Positions 9,105-20,394 of a stretch of 64,000 nucleotides of DNA are shown piece by piece. A program made the translations under genes and the position numbers. Every line of letters begins with the position of its first letter. Positions within the stretch are counted from its first letter, which is position 1. Origin of the DNA: Aphodovivens sp036306585 (GTDB lineage Bacteria; Actinomycetota; Coriobacteriia; Coriobacteriales; Eggerthellaceae); NCBI GenBank assembly GCA_036306585.1, contig JAXJZF010000004.1, positions 128,534-192,533 of the forward strand, given 5' to 3'. Below the pieces are notes generated by a model. That model was not told the origin of the DNA. It ran no database searches and was given only the letters and a program-made list of their open reading frames with translations.

Positions 9105-9522
9105 CGGTCTCTCCATAGATCTGCGGTAGATAACGCAACTATACAGGGTGCACGCGCATGGGCGCGCCGACCATATTGTTAGAGCGGCGGAAGGCGCACC
9201 GGAGCGGTCAAGCGATGCGCTCGGCGAGGGCGAAACTCTGTTCGATGAGGGTTGCTCGGGTAATGACAGTCGTGCAGCTGGGGGAGAAGTTGTGTGCGGG
9301 TGCGGGCTGCCGGGCAGCGAATGAAAGAGAGCGATGCTGATCGGTGCATGGCGGAAGCGGCAGCTCGGCTCCTGCGTAGGGGCGCCTAACGTCACTCCGT
9401 CTTCGTCTCGTGCGAGCCCCCTGTATGCGTCCCGCTTGACTTCGCCGCACGTGCGCCGCGCCACATGTGCAGAAGTTGCGATATGCCCGGGGGCGTGGGT
9501 GGAAATGCAGCAGGGGATATGG
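9105..9522. other. Intergenic region upstream of the rimP operon
   Basis: About 420 bases between the divergent DUF454 gene and the rimP promoter. Several open frames cross it on both strands, but none has a ribosome site or a recognisable protein. I see no RNA gene. Confidence 0.4.
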
Positions 9523-9528
9523 TATAAC
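9520..9528 (+). promoter_or_regulatory. Extended -10 promoter of the rimP-nusA-infB operon
   Basis: TATAAC (9523-9528) preceded directly by TGG, an extended -10 arrangement that can work without a clear -35, and none is seen. The predicted start near 9535 gives a leader of about 157 bases before rimP. Confidence 0.5.
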
Positions 9529-9534
9529 ATGCAG

Positions 9535-9691
9535 AGCATGCGCAAGTGCGTGGGAACACGCATGCGCACCATACTTTCGGACCGTTTTGAAAGTGGGCTT
9601 GTCCCGCTTTCTTTGTTGTAGGGCCAAAAGAGGTGCGCGGCGCCCGGATAGCAAGGCGGTGCGCCGCCGCGAGATGAAAGGAGCGAACAGC
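9535..9691 (+). promoter_or_regulatory. Structured leader of the rimP-nusA operon
   Basis: Two hairpins precede rimP. The first (9539-9568) is a 12-bp stem with a 2-base bulge and GGAA tetraloop. The second (9589-9611) has a 9-bp stem GAAAGTGGG/CCCGCTTTC with one wobble pair, followed by TTTGTTG. The second resembles an intrinsic terminator placed before the first gene, so attenuation is plausible. It matches no riboswitch class that I can name. Confidence 0.45.
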
Positions 9692-10162
9692 GTGCTGAGC
9701 AACAGGGAAAAGCAGCTTCTGGCAGCGCTCGAGCCCCGTGCGGCGGAGGAAGGCGTAGAGATCGTCACCGTCGAGGTGGTCGGTTCGCGCAAATCGCCCA
9801 CCATTCGCGTTTACATCGACACCGACCATGGCGTGACCTTCGACGAGCTGTCGGCCGCCCAAGCGTGGATCAACGACCTCATGGATGAGATCGACCCGTT
9901 CCCGGGCGCCTACATGCTTGAGGTGTCTTCGCCGGGCATCGACCGTCCGTTGCGCACGCCGGAGCATTTCAACCGATTCGCCGGTCAAACCGCCGTTGTG
10001 AAAGCGCAAAGCCCCATCGACGGGCGTAGCTCCTTCACCGGGGAAATCGTGTCGGCAGACGGGGACGCGGTGACGCTCGAGGTGGACGGAGCGCAGGTGA
10101 GCGTGCCTTTTGGCAGTATCAAACGTGCCCATTTGAAGGGCACCGTGGATTTCGGCTCGTAA
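9692..10162 (+). CDS. rimP: Ribosome maturation factor RimP
   Basis: Needed for 30S subunit maturation in the cytosol. The 156-residue protein shows the two-domain RimP pattern: EEGVEIVTVEVVGS and IRVYIDTDHGVTFDEL in the N-terminal domain, the conserved LEVSSPGIDRPLRTPEHF near residues 75-95, then a C-terminal SH3-like barrel. The start is the GTG at 9692, with AAAGGAG eight bases before it; a longer in-frame extension to 9467 would run through the leader hairpins and is rejected. It is the first gene of the rimP-nusA-rnpM-infB operon. Confidence 0.93.
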   Translation: MLSNREKQLLAALEPRAAEEGVEIVTVEVVGSRKSPTIRVYIDTDHGVTFDELSAAQAWINDLMDEIDPFPGAYMLEVSSPGIDRPLRTPEHFNRFAGQTAVVKAQSPIDGRSSFTGEIVSADGDAVTLEVDGAQVSVPFGSIKRAHLKGTVDFGS

Positions 10163-10193
10163 GCAAGGGCAGGATAGGGAAAGGAATTCAGTC

Positions 10194-11405
10194 GTGGCAA
10201 CCTCCGAACTGATCGAGGCGCTCCAGGCGCTGGCCCATGAGCGCAAGATCGATGAACTGTACCTGATCGATCGCCTTGAGGCATCCCTGGCGAAAAGCTA
10301 TCAGCATATCTTGGACCTGGAATGGGATGCGCGCGTGACTATCGACCGCCAGACGGGTAAGATCTACGTGTACGAGCTGGTGCCCGTGGGCGAGCCCGAT
10401 CCCGAGACCGGCGAATACACCGAATTCGAGGAGCGCGACGTCACGCCAGACGACGTGAGTCGCATCGCCGCGCAGAACGCTAAGGGCGTCATCAGCTCGA
10501 TCGTGCGCGAAGCCGGCCGCCAGTCCATCTACGAGGAGTTCTCCGGCCGCGTGGGCGATCTGGTGACGGGCACCGTTCTACAGGGCACGCCCGACTTCAC
10601 TATCATCAAGATCCGCGACGGCGTCGAGGCGGAGCTTCCGCACTACGACCTCAAACGCAACCCCGGCGAGCGCAACGAGCGCCCCGAAGGCGAGCGCTAC
10701 CGTCATAACCAGCGCTTGAAGGTGCTCATCATCGAGGTGCGCGATCCACAGAACGAGCCTCCACGCATGCGCGGCGACCAGGCTCGTCCGTCCATCGTGG
10801 TGTCCCGCACCCACCCGGGCCTCATCCGCCGTCTATTCGAGATCGAGGTCCCCGAGATCTACGACGGTCTGGTGGAGATCAAATCCATCGCACGCGAGCC
10901 CGGCGCCCGCTCGAAGGTCGCCGTTGCTTCGCGCGAGAGCAACCTCGACCCGGTGGGCGCATGCGTCGGCCCGAAAGGCAGCCGTGTACGCATGGTCGTC
11001 GAGGAGCTGCATAACGAGCGCGTCGACGTCATCCAGTGGAGCGACGACCCGGCAACCTACGTCGCCAACGCGCTTTCGCCCGCAAAGGTGACGCGCGTCA
11101 TCGCCGACGAGGATAAGCATTTCGCCACGGTCATCGTTCCTGACGATCAGCTGTCGTTGGCGATCGGCAAGGAGGGCCAGAACGCACGCCTCGCCGCACG
11201 TTTGACCGGCTGGCATATCGACATCAAGAGCGCCTCGTTCACCGGCGTGGTCCCCGAAGAGGAGGAGAACATGCTTATCGACGAAGAGGAAGCTCCAGAA
11301 GAGGAGCTGTGCGCCTATATCAGCGACGACGGCGTGCATTGCCGTAATCACGCGCGTCCCAATAGCCGGTATTGCGGCGTCCACGCCTTCATGGATGGCG
11401 AATAG
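10194..11405 (+). CDS. nusA: Transcription elongation/termination factor NusA
   Basis: Binds RNA polymerase and modulates pausing, termination and antitermination. The 403 residues show the NusA N-terminal domain, an S1 domain (about 115-190, DLVTGTVLQGTPDFTIIKI) and two KH domains. KH-region motifs include SRTHPGLIRRLFE, the VGACVGPKGSRV loop near residue 258 and IGKEGQNARLAARLTGW near 323. The start is GTG after AAAGGAA. The tail is unusual: after an acidic linker it ends in a Cys/His module of about 27 residues (CAYISDDGVHC, then YCGVH) that resembles a small zinc-knuckle seen at the ends of other proteins. NusA from enterobacteria ends instead in acidic repeats. Confidence 0.95.
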   Translation: MATSELIEALQALAHERKIDELYLIDRLEASLAKSYQHILDLEWDARVTIDRQTGKIYVYELVPVGEPDPETGEYTEFEERDVTPDDVSRIAAQNAKGVISSIVREAGRQSIYEEFSGRVGDLVTGTVLQGTPDFTIIKIRDGVEAELPHYDLKRNPGERNERPEGERYRHNQRLKVLIIEVRDPQNEPPRMRGDQARPSIVVSRTHPGLIRRLFEIEVPEIYDGLVEIKSIAREPGARSKVAVASRESNLDPVGACVGPKGSRVRMVVEELHNERVDVIQWSDDPATYVANALSPAKVTRVIADEDKHFATVIVPDDQLSLAIGKEGQNARLAARLTGWHIDIKSASFTGVVPEEEENMLIDEEEAPEEELCAYISDDGVHCRNHARPNSRYCGVHAFMDGE

Positions 11406-11432
11406 CCCAAGGACGCGGGGAAGGGGAGCACG

Positions 11433-11729
11433 GTGACAGAGAGGAAGCCCATCCGGCAGCGCAGCTGCATCGTCTGCGGAAAGCAGGCGGGCAAGTCGCA
11501 GCTGCTCCGCATCGTGCGCACCGCCGGCGGTTCCGTCGCGTTCGACGAGACGGGGAAGGCGGCAGGCAGGGGAGCCTACGTGTGCTCCGCGGATTGCCTG
11601 GCAACCGCACTTGGAACCAAGAAGCTCGAGCGGGCGCTGAGAACGAAGCTCGATCGGCAGACAGCGGAACAGATCGAAGCCGACGTGATTTCGGCGCTGC
11701 GCGAGTCGCAGGGGATAGAAGAGGAGTAG
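11433..11729 (+). CDS. rnpM: YlxR/RnpM family RNA-binding protein
   Basis: A 98-residue member of the YlxR (DUF448) family, known to lie between nusA and infB and in Bacillus reported to bind and modulate RNase P. Seen: the N-terminal CIVCGK motif with basic flanks, LLRIVR, the conserved GRGAYVC segment and a second cysteine shortly after. The start is GTG at 11433 after GGGGAG. infB starts 6 bases downstream. The family call is firm; the RNase P role is inferred from the Bacillus protein. Confidence 0.9.
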   Translation: MTERKPIRQRSCIVCGKQAGKSQLLRIVRTAGGSVAFDETGKAAGRGAYVCSADCLATALGTKKLERALRTKLDRQTAEQIEADVISALRESQGIEEE

Positions 11730-11735
11730 TGGTAT

Positions 11736-14492
<2,757 letters not shown>

Positions 14493-14582
14493 GGGTGGCT
14501 CCATCCGGGTTCACCGGTACGCGGCGGTGGGGAGCGGCGCGGCGATCGATCGGCGAGGGAAGGATCATTCCCGCCGCCGCCG

Positions 14583-14610
14583 CGCGGCAGCCTCGCCGCC
14601 GCGTTTCTTT
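14583..14610 (+). terminator. Hairpin between infB and rbfA
   Basis: A CGCGGC/GCCGCG stem with 9-base loop, followed directly by TTTCTTT. It may be a partial terminator separating infB from the rbfA segment of the gene string, in a 222-base gap with otherwise only GC-rich repeats. Confidence 0.5.
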
Positions 14611-14714
14611 AGCGCAGGTTCCGGCTATTTCCCTGCAGTGGGTGCCTGCGGGGGCGCCGGTGCGCTACTCTAGAATCTATCCGATGCGGGATGCAACTTC
14701 GAAAGGGGCGCATC

Positions 14715-15116
14715 ATGAAGCAGGGTTCATCCAATAGGCGTGTGAACGGGCAGGCACAGGAGGTCATCTCTAGCATCCTGCTCTTCGAAACCTCCGACCC
14801 CCGGCTCGACCTGGTCACTATCACCGGATGCGAGGTGAGCTACGATCGCAGCGCCTGCAACGTCTACTACACCGCCGACCCCGACTCGTACGACGATGTC
14901 GCGGCGGCATTCAAGGCGGCATCCGGCCGCATACGCTCGCTGATGGCGCGCAAACTGTCCTGGCGCGTGGCGCCCGAGCTGCGCTTTCATCTGGACACCA
15001 GCGTCGACGAGGCCGAGCGCATCGCGGCGGCGCTGAAGGCCGATGCGCCGCGCAATGCGGCATCCACCCAGCATGCCGAAGAGGCGGAATACGGGGAGGG
15101 CGACGAGCGCGCATGA
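14715..15116 (+). CDS. rbfA: 30S ribosome-binding factor A
   Basis: Assists late 16S rRNA 5'-end maturation. The 133-residue protein has the KH-like RbfA pattern: NGQAQEVISSILL at the start, FETSDPRLDLVTITGCEVSYD, the YYTADPDS strand, and the C-terminal RVAPELRFHLDTSVDEAERI signature. The ATG at 14715 follows GAAAGGGG. The stop overlaps the next start (ATGA), so translation with nrnA is coupled. The C-terminal 25 residues are a Glu/Ala-rich tail. Confidence 0.92.
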   Translation: MKQGSSNRRVNGQAQEVISSILLFETSDPRLDLVTITGCEVSYDRSACNVYYTADPDSYDDVAAAFKAASGRIRSLMARKLSWRVAPELRFHLDTSVDEAERIAAALKADAPRNAASTQHAEEAEYGEGDERA

Positions 15117-16138
15117 CGATGACACCGCAAAGCAACGCCACGCTCGACGAGGTCGCGCGCGAGCTGCAGGCACGGGATAACTTCGTCATTTGCGGGCATG
15201 TGAGCCCTGATGGCGACTGCCTGGGGTCTCAGCTCGCGTTGATGCACGTCTTGCGCGCCTGCGGCAAGCATGCTGTGTGCGTGTTGGCGGACGAGGAGCC
15301 TTCCCTCGATGAGGCCCTTTCCTTCCTGCCGGGTTTCGACGAGGTCATGACGTGCGACGGCTTTTCGGGTGCGGTGGACGTGTTCGTGGGGGTGGACGTC
15401 CCCACGGTTGAGCGCATCGGGTGCGCAGCGAAGCTGCATGAACGCGCAACGTGGCGCATCACCGTCGACCATCACGCGGTGGAAACGACCATGAGCGAGA
15501 CGGTGCATGTCGATCCTGACGCTGCCGCGACTGCGCTTCTGGTGTGGGAGATCGCCAAAAAGCTTGTGGGAGCTCCCTCAGCCGACATCGCGTTGTGCGC
15601 CTACACGGGGCTGTGCACCGACACCGGCCGTTTCCAATACCAGAATACCGACGCCCGCTGCCTATCCGGCGCTGCCGAGATGGTGGCTGCAGGGGCAGAT
15701 CCGGCTTTCGTCGCGCGCGAGGTGTTCCAGAACCGTCGGTTGGCCTCCATATGCCTCGAAGGCAGGGCGGTCCAGCGCATGAAGCTTCTCGCTGATGGCA
15801 AAGCGGCTCTCAGCTGGGTGGACGCCCAGGATTTCGAAGAGCTCGATGCGGTGAAGGCCGATGCCGAACCTTTGGTGAACACGCTGCGCGCCATCCGCGG
15901 CGTGCGCGTGGCATGCATGCTGCGCCAGCAGGGCGATGTGGTGCGCGGCAGCTTCCGTGCTAAGGACGACACCGACGTCGCGGTGATCGCGCGTTCATTC
16001 GGCGGCGGCGGGCACAAGGCAGCTGCCGGTTTCACGCTGGAAATGCCCATGGACAAGGCTATCGCCACCGTGGGCGAGGCGCTCGAGAAGCTGGTGGGTT
16101 GCGATGGCACCCCTGCGGGGGAAGGCGTGCTGCAGTGA
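15113..16138 (+). CDS. nrnA: DHH-family nanoRNase/pAp phosphatase
   Basis: Bifunctional enzyme of the NrnA type: degrades very short oligoribonucleotides and dephosphorylates pAp. The 341-residue protein has the DHH domain (HVSPDGDCLGS near residues 26-36, the VDVPT segment, and VDHH near 118). A C-terminal DHHA1 domain ends in FGGGGHKAAAGF near 305. The ATG at 15113 overlaps the rbfA stop; the rbfA-nrnA-truB order is typical of Gram-positive bacteria. Its stop overlaps the truB start (GTGA). Confidence 0.92.
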   Translation: MTMTPQSNATLDEVARELQARDNFVICGHVSPDGDCLGSQLALMHVLRACGKHAVCVLADEEPSLDEALSFLPGFDEVMTCDGFSGAVDVFVGVDVPTVERIGCAAKLHERATWRITVDHHAVETTMSETVHVDPDAAATALLVWEIAKKLVGAPSADIALCAYTGLCTDTGRFQYQNTDARCLSGAAEMVAAGADPAFVAREVFQNRRLASICLEGRAVQRMKLLADGKAALSWVDAQDFEELDAVKADAEPLVNTLRAIRGVRVACMLRQQGDVVRGSFRAKDDTDVAVIARSFGGGGHKAAAGFTLEMPMDKAIATVGEALEKLVGCDGTPAGEGVLQ

Positions 16139-17193
16139 AGCGGGGGACGACCGACTACAGCTTGGTGATCGGCGTCAACAAGCCCAAGGGCATGACGTCT
16201 CACGATGTGGTGAACCGCGTCCGCAAGGCGTTCGGCGAGCGCCGCGTGGGGCACACCGGCACGCTCGACCCGCTAGCGGAAGGTGTCCTGCCCATCTGCG
16301 TGGGTCCCGCAACGCGGCTCGATCCGTATTTGACCGGACACGACAAAACATACGTGGTCCGCATCGCCTTCGGCATATCCACGGAAACAGACGATGCCGA
16401 AGGGCGCGTGCTGCGCTGCGGGCCGGTGCCGTCGCAGCTTGAAGACGAGTCCTTCGCAGAGCTCTATCTGGCTACCCTCATCGGTCATCACAAGCAGCTG
16501 CCCCCCGTGTATTCCGCCATCAAGGTAGATGGGAAGAAATCCTATGAAGCGGCGCGCAAGGGCAATATCATCGATCTCGCGCCGCGCGATATCGAGGTCC
16601 GCTCCGCCCGCTTGGTGGGCATGGGTCGGGGCTATGCGATGCCCGGCATCACCGGCGATGCCGCTGAAGCGGAAAGCGAGCTGTGCGATCTTCCCTGGTG
16701 GGATGTCGAGTTCTGCGTTTCAAAAGGCACGTACATCCGCTCGTTGGCTCGCGATGCCGGCATCGCCTTGGACTGCCCGGCGCACGTTGCGGCGCTGAAG
16801 CGGACGAAGGCGGGCGCCTTGTCGCTCGACGAATGCGTGATGCTGGAAGCGCTCGATCGGGAACGGGAGCGCGCTGCAATCGACCCGGTGCGCTTGCTGG
16901 GCTTTCGCTTCGCTTATGCCGACGGGCAGCTTGCAACGCGCATCCTGAACGGCGGGGTGCTGAAACCCGCCGAGCTGCAGCTGTACGTCCAGCGCAGGGC
17001 GCGGGCGGCGCAGGAGATGTGCGCCTGCACTGCGGGAGTGTGCCAAAGCTGCGAACCGCCCGAGGACGGTGAGCTCGTCTCGGTCATCCTGGAGAACAGG
17101 CTGGTCGCGCTGTACCGCTTCGATGCAGGCAAGAACTCATGGCGAGCTGCATGCGTTTTCCAGAAGGGGGTGTCCCGTGGGTTCTGCGCTTGA
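16135..17193 (+). CDS. truB: tRNA pseudouridine(55) synthase TruB
   Basis: Makes pseudouridine 55 in the T-loop of tRNA. The catalytic aspartate lies in GHTGTLDPLAEGVLP near residue 44, preceded by NKPKGMTSHDVV; KTYVVRIAFG, PPVYSAIKVDGKKSYEAAR and KGTYIRSLARD are also present. The start is the GTG at 16135, overlapping the nrnA stop; the upstream in-frame ATG at 16099 lies inside nrnA. At 352 residues it is longer than E. coli TruB (314). Two insertions are seen, one with MGRGYAMPGITGDAAEAE and one near the C-terminus carrying CACTAGVCQSC, a possible metal site. The 3' end overlaps ribF by 17 bases. Confidence 0.94.
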   Translation: MKRGTTDYSLVIGVNKPKGMTSHDVVNRVRKAFGERRVGHTGTLDPLAEGVLPICVGPATRLDPYLTGHDKTYVVRIAFGISTETDDAEGRVLRCGPVPSQLEDESFAELYLATLIGHHKQLPPVYSAIKVDGKKSYEAARKGNIIDLAPRDIEVRSARLVGMGRGYAMPGITGDAAEAESELCDLPWWDVEFCVSKGTYIRSLARDAGIALDCPAHVAALKRTKAGALSLDECVMLEALDRERERAAIDPVRLLGFRFAYADGQLATRILNGGVLKPAELQLYVQRRARAAQEMCACTAGVCQSCEPPEDGELVSVILENRLVALYRFDAGKNSWRAACVFQKGVSRGFCA

Positions 17194-18097
17194 TTTGGCC
17201 CAAGGCGTCCCCGAGGGGCTTTTCGAAGGCGCCAGTTGCGCGTTCGGCGTGTTCGATGGGGTGCATCGTGGGCATGCCTACCTGCTCGACCAGGCGAAAC
17301 GCGCCGCGCGCAATTCCGGCGGGCGGTTCATTGCCCTCACGTTCGACATCGACCCCGACGAGCGTTTTCATGCGGATCGTCTGAAGAAGCTCATGTCCAA
17401 CCGGCAGCGCATCGAATTTCTGGGTCAACGCGCCGACATCGTGGCGGTCCTTCCGTTCACCGAGAGCTTCGCAGGCCTGTCTCCCCAGGCGTTTTTGGAC
17501 GCCACGTTCTCCGGAAGCGTTCCTGCCAGCGTGCATGTGGGGTCGGACTTGCGCTTCGGATGCCGAGCCTACGGGACGGTTGACGACCTGCAGTTCTGGG
17601 GCGAGCTCCATGGCATGGATGTGTGCGTGCACGATCTGCTGCAGGTGGAGGGCGCGCCCATCACGTCGACGCGTATCCGCAAACTGCTGGAAACGGGGTG
17701 CATCGATCAGGCGAACGGGCTTTTGGGGCATCCGTACACGCTCGAGGGGACGGTGCGCAAAGGGCGCGGCGAAGGCGCCGACATGGGCTTCCGCACGGCG
17801 AACATCATCGTGCCTGATCTGCTGCGCGTGCTCGCTGACGGGGTGTACGCCGCCTATGGAATCGTGGACGGCACGCGCTATAAGGCGGCGGTCAACGTCG
17901 GGGTGGCGGCAACGTTCGCCGACACGGCGACGGCTACGGTCGAAGCCCATCTGCTCGATTTCGACGGAGACCTGTACGGTTCATCCATTGTTTTGGAGTT
18001 CGTGCATTGGCTGCGCCCCATGCGCAAATTCGACGACATCGACGAACTCATTGCCACGGTAACGGGCAATATCGAATGGGTGAGGGATAACCTCTAG
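17177..18097 (+). CDS. ribF: Bifunctional riboflavin kinase/FAD synthetase
   Basis: Converts riboflavin to FMN and then FAD. The 306-residue protein has the nucleotidyltransferase half (FGVFDGVHRGHAYLL near residues 25-39, FTESFAGLSPQAFLD, the VGSDLRFG segment, and ITSTRIRKLL) and the riboflavin kinase half (GTVRKGRGEGADMGFRTANI near 190-210). The GTG at 17177 is chosen: AGAAGGGGG lies 6 bases upstream and the reading overlaps the truB end, as is common in this operon. A YfcE phosphodiesterase gene follows after 12 bases. Confidence 0.92.
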   Translation: MGSALDLAQGVPEGLFEGASCAFGVFDGVHRGHAYLLDQAKRAARNSGGRFIALTFDIDPDERFHADRLKKLMSNRQRIEFLGQRADIVAVLPFTESFAGLSPQAFLDATFSGSVPASVHVGSDLRFGCRAYGTVDDLQFWGELHGMDVCVHDLLQVEGAPITSTRIRKLLETGCIDQANGLLGHPYTLEGTVRKGRGEGADMGFRTANIIVPDLLRVLADGVYAAYGIVDGTRYKAAVNVGVAATFADTATATVEAHLLDFDGDLYGSSIVLEFVHWLRPMRKFDDIDELIATVTGNIEWVRDNL

Positions 18098-18109
18098 GAG
18101 GGCGTTTCC

Positions 18110-18652
18110 ATGAAGATTCTGATCGCGTCCGACATTCACGGCTCTGCTGCGGCGGCACGGCAGCTGCAGGAGCGCGTGGAGGAAGAAACGCCCGACCGCA
18201 TCGTGCTACTGGGCGATTTGCTGTATCATGGCCCGCGCAACCCGTTACCCGACGACTATGCGCCCATGGAAGTAGCCGCTGTGCTGAACGGTTGGAAAGA
18301 CCGCATCGTCGCGGTGCGCGGCAATTGCGATGCGGAGGTTGACCAGATGGTCTTGGAATTCCCCTGCCGCGCGGACTACGCGCTTATCGAGGTTTCGGGG
18401 CTTCTTATCTACGCCACCCATGGGCACCTTCCCGGTGCGGCCCCGGATAACCTTCCCTCCCTCCCTACCGGGTCCGCTTTCTTTTCCGGCCACACGCACG
18501 TGAAGACGCTCGAGAGGCGCGAGGACATACTCATGCTCAATCCCGGCAGCACCTCGATTCCGAAAGACGGCGCTGGGGGTTATGCGGTGTACGAGAACGG
18601 GGTGTTCTTTTTGAAGGACATGGATGGCGTGGTTCTCTCCGAGCTCAGCTAA
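18110..18652 (+). CDS. yfcE: YfcE-type phosphodiesterase
   Basis: A 180-residue calcineurin-like metallophosphoesterase. All five motif blocks are present: SDIHG near residue 8, GDLLYHG near 35, GNCD near 71, THGH near 104 and SGHTH near 126, with two metal ions expected. YfcE proteins hydrolyse phosphodiesters in vitro; the physiological substrate is not known. TAGGAGGG precedes the ATG. It closes the operon; the next gene is convergent with only about 60 bases between. Confidence 0.88.
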   Translation: MKILIASDIHGSAAAARQLQERVEEETPDRIVLLGDLLYHGPRNPLPDDYAPMEVAAVLNGWKDRIVAVRGNCDAEVDQMVLEFPCRADYALIEVSGLLIYATHGHLPGAAPDNLPSLPTGSAFFSGHTHVKTLERREDILMLNPGSTSIPKDGAGGYAVYENGVFFLKDMDGVVLSELS

Positions 18653-18714
18653 TAGCGCACGCGCGGGTGTTCCGGCGTGCAGATGCGCCTTTGTCCCAGC
18701 GAGCGCGCATTGTC

Positions 18715-20229
18715 CTAGCGCGCGCTGCGCGATGCGGAGTTCCCGGAAAGCTCCGCTTGCATGCGCTCCGATAGATCGATGAGCTCTTGGCGGCTGTGAA
18801 CGCCGGTCTTCGCATAGATGCGGCGTAGGTGCGTATCCGCAGTGCTCTTCGCGATGCACAGTTCCTCGGCGATGCGCTCGGACGTGCGCCCGCGCAGCGC
18901 CATCGGCAGTACCTCTGTTTCGCGTTTTGAAAGCGCGTGCTCTTCGGCGATGCGTCGGCACGCCTCGTCGAACAGGTCGATTCCGTCGGCAATCGCCGCC
19001 AACTCCCCGTAATCGTTCTCGGTGAACAGGAACAGGTAGGCGAACAACGAAGCCAAGCCGGCGAACGCGACGAATGCGACGGGTTGCGCCGCATATGGCT
19101 GTGCAAGCTCGAGCGCGTTACCCGCGGCGATGCCTGCGATCTCTCCGGCGAACAGGCTGGCGAGTCCGCGGGCGAAGGTGCTCGCGCCGTCTCTTCCGCT
19201 TGCTCGTCCGATAGTGAGCAGCAGCGTCATCAGCACGCAGGTGAGCCCCAGGTACCCGCCGAGCGTGATGGATTGTCCAGTGATGCCGAAGCCGTCGAGA
19301 ACCGTAACGAACAGGCAGCCCGCCATGATCAGGAGGATAGCGATACGATACACCCCTGTAAGAGATCCCTCGGCCCTGCCTGCTTGTACGCGTTGCGTGC
19401 TTCCCGTGTAGAACTGCAGAGCAGCGACGCAGAACAGCGCCAATATGAGCAACGTGGCGGGGAAGGCTGGGTTAGCGGGCATGCCCGGTTCGGATGAGAA
19501 CACCTCCATCAGCCCGCCCGACAGGCCGAACAGCGCGGTACCAGCCGCCACGTTTGGGGTGAGCCTGCTCGTTGCGGCGCGTTCGGCGGGTGCGGCGAGC
19601 AGCGACTGGATGGAAAGGGGGGCGCCGAATCCGTCTGCTGCGCCTTCGGCAGTTTGGGCGGGTTGGGGTTTGCCCACAGCGTTGCGGGGCGCGTTATCCG
19701 CGAGCGAACGCAGCGCGACAGCGCTACCAATGGGCGTGAAGCAGAGGATCTGGGATGCACCGGGCACGGGGACGGCGGCCACGGCAAGGCTGGCGGCAGC
19801 GCCGATGGCGGTGGCCAGGAGGATTTCCCGCGCTCCGCAGTGTATGGGCACGGAGATGAGCGTGCGACCCCAGCCGCACAGCAGAAACCCGGACGGCAGG
19901 CCTACCAGCGCTCCTTCCGCCGCGATCTCGGCCAGGCCCGCATCGATGGGCAGTACCACCAGCAAGGACCCTATCACCAGCAGCACCGCATACCAGCCCA
20001 CCAGCGTCGGCGCTAGCAGGGCGTTGCGTGCGCGGGACGAGGCTGCGCCTACGAGGACGAATGCTGCCACGAGGAAGACGAACGTCAGAAGCAAGTCGAC
20101 GCGCTCGAACGAGAAGCCCCCCGCCTCGAGCGCGCGGTTGGAGCCGGAGTAGAACAAGGAATACAGAAAGCCCTGCTGACAGGCGAACCCGGCGACCGTA
20201 CGCGCCGATATGCCCTGGAAAGCCCCCAT
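18715..20229 (-). CDS. LuxR-family regulator with multi-helix membrane domain
   Basis: A 504-residue protein with an N-terminal membrane half of about 10-12 hydrophobic helices (for example LLLTFVFLVAAFVLVGAA, WYAVLLVIGSLLVVLPI and ATLLILALFCVAAL). A C-terminal LuxR/GerE helix-turn-helix follows (about 440-500, with LSKRETEVLPMALRGRTSERIAEEL split around the recognition helix KSTADTHLRRIYAK). No receiver domain is seen. Such membrane-bound LuxR proteins are expanded in Eggerthella-like bacteria; their signals are mostly unknown. AAGGAGG precedes the ATG, so the start is firm. Its target genes cannot be read from the context. Confidence 0.85.
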   Translation of the reverse strand: MGAFQGISARTVAGFACQQGFLYSLFYSGSNRALEAGGFSFERVDLLLTFVFLVAAFVLVGAASSRARNALLAPTLVGWYAVLLVIGSLLVVLPIDAGLAEIAAEGALVGLPSGFLLCGWGRTLISVPIHCGAREILLATAIGAAASLAVAAVPVPGASQILCFTPIGSAVALRSLADNAPRNAVGKPQPAQTAEGAADGFGAPLSIQSLLAAPAERAATSRLTPNVAAGTALFGLSGGLMEVFSSEPGMPANPAFPATLLILALFCVAALQFYTGSTQRVQAGRAEGSLTGVYRIAILLIMAGCLFVTVLDGFGITGQSITLGGYLGLTCVLMTLLLTIGRASGRDGASTFARGLASLFAGEIAGIAAGNALELAQPYAAQPVAFVAFAGLASLFAYLFLFTENDYGELAAIADGIDLFDEACRRIAEEHALSKRETEVLPMALRGRTSERIAEELCIAKSTADTHLRRIYAKTGVHSRQELIDLSERMQAELSGNSASRSAR

Positions 20230-20325
20230 GCCCCTCCTTGCCGGTTGAATGTAAAGCAGACAACTAGTATACGATAGCCCACCGCGAAAACCGCCGATGC
20301 CAAGACAATGAAGCCCCGTAAAACG

Positions 20326-20353
20326 GCAACGCCCGCACAGTGGCGGGCGTTGC
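20326..20353 (-). terminator. Terminator of the tatA-like gene
   Basis: A perfect 11-bp stem (20326-20336 with 20343-20353) and a 6-base loop. On the minus strand it is followed by CGTTTTAC, placing it just after the tatA-like stop codon. Confidence 0.8.
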
Positions 20354-20394
20354 TTGCGGGGAAGGAATCGCTCGGTTCGTTGCGGATGCCGTCG

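Noticed and set aside
6763..9138. A 791-residue minus-strand frame over the acyl-CoA ligase
   Set aside because: Antisense shadow; it runs through the perfect terminator at 8608-8643 and has no family resemblance.
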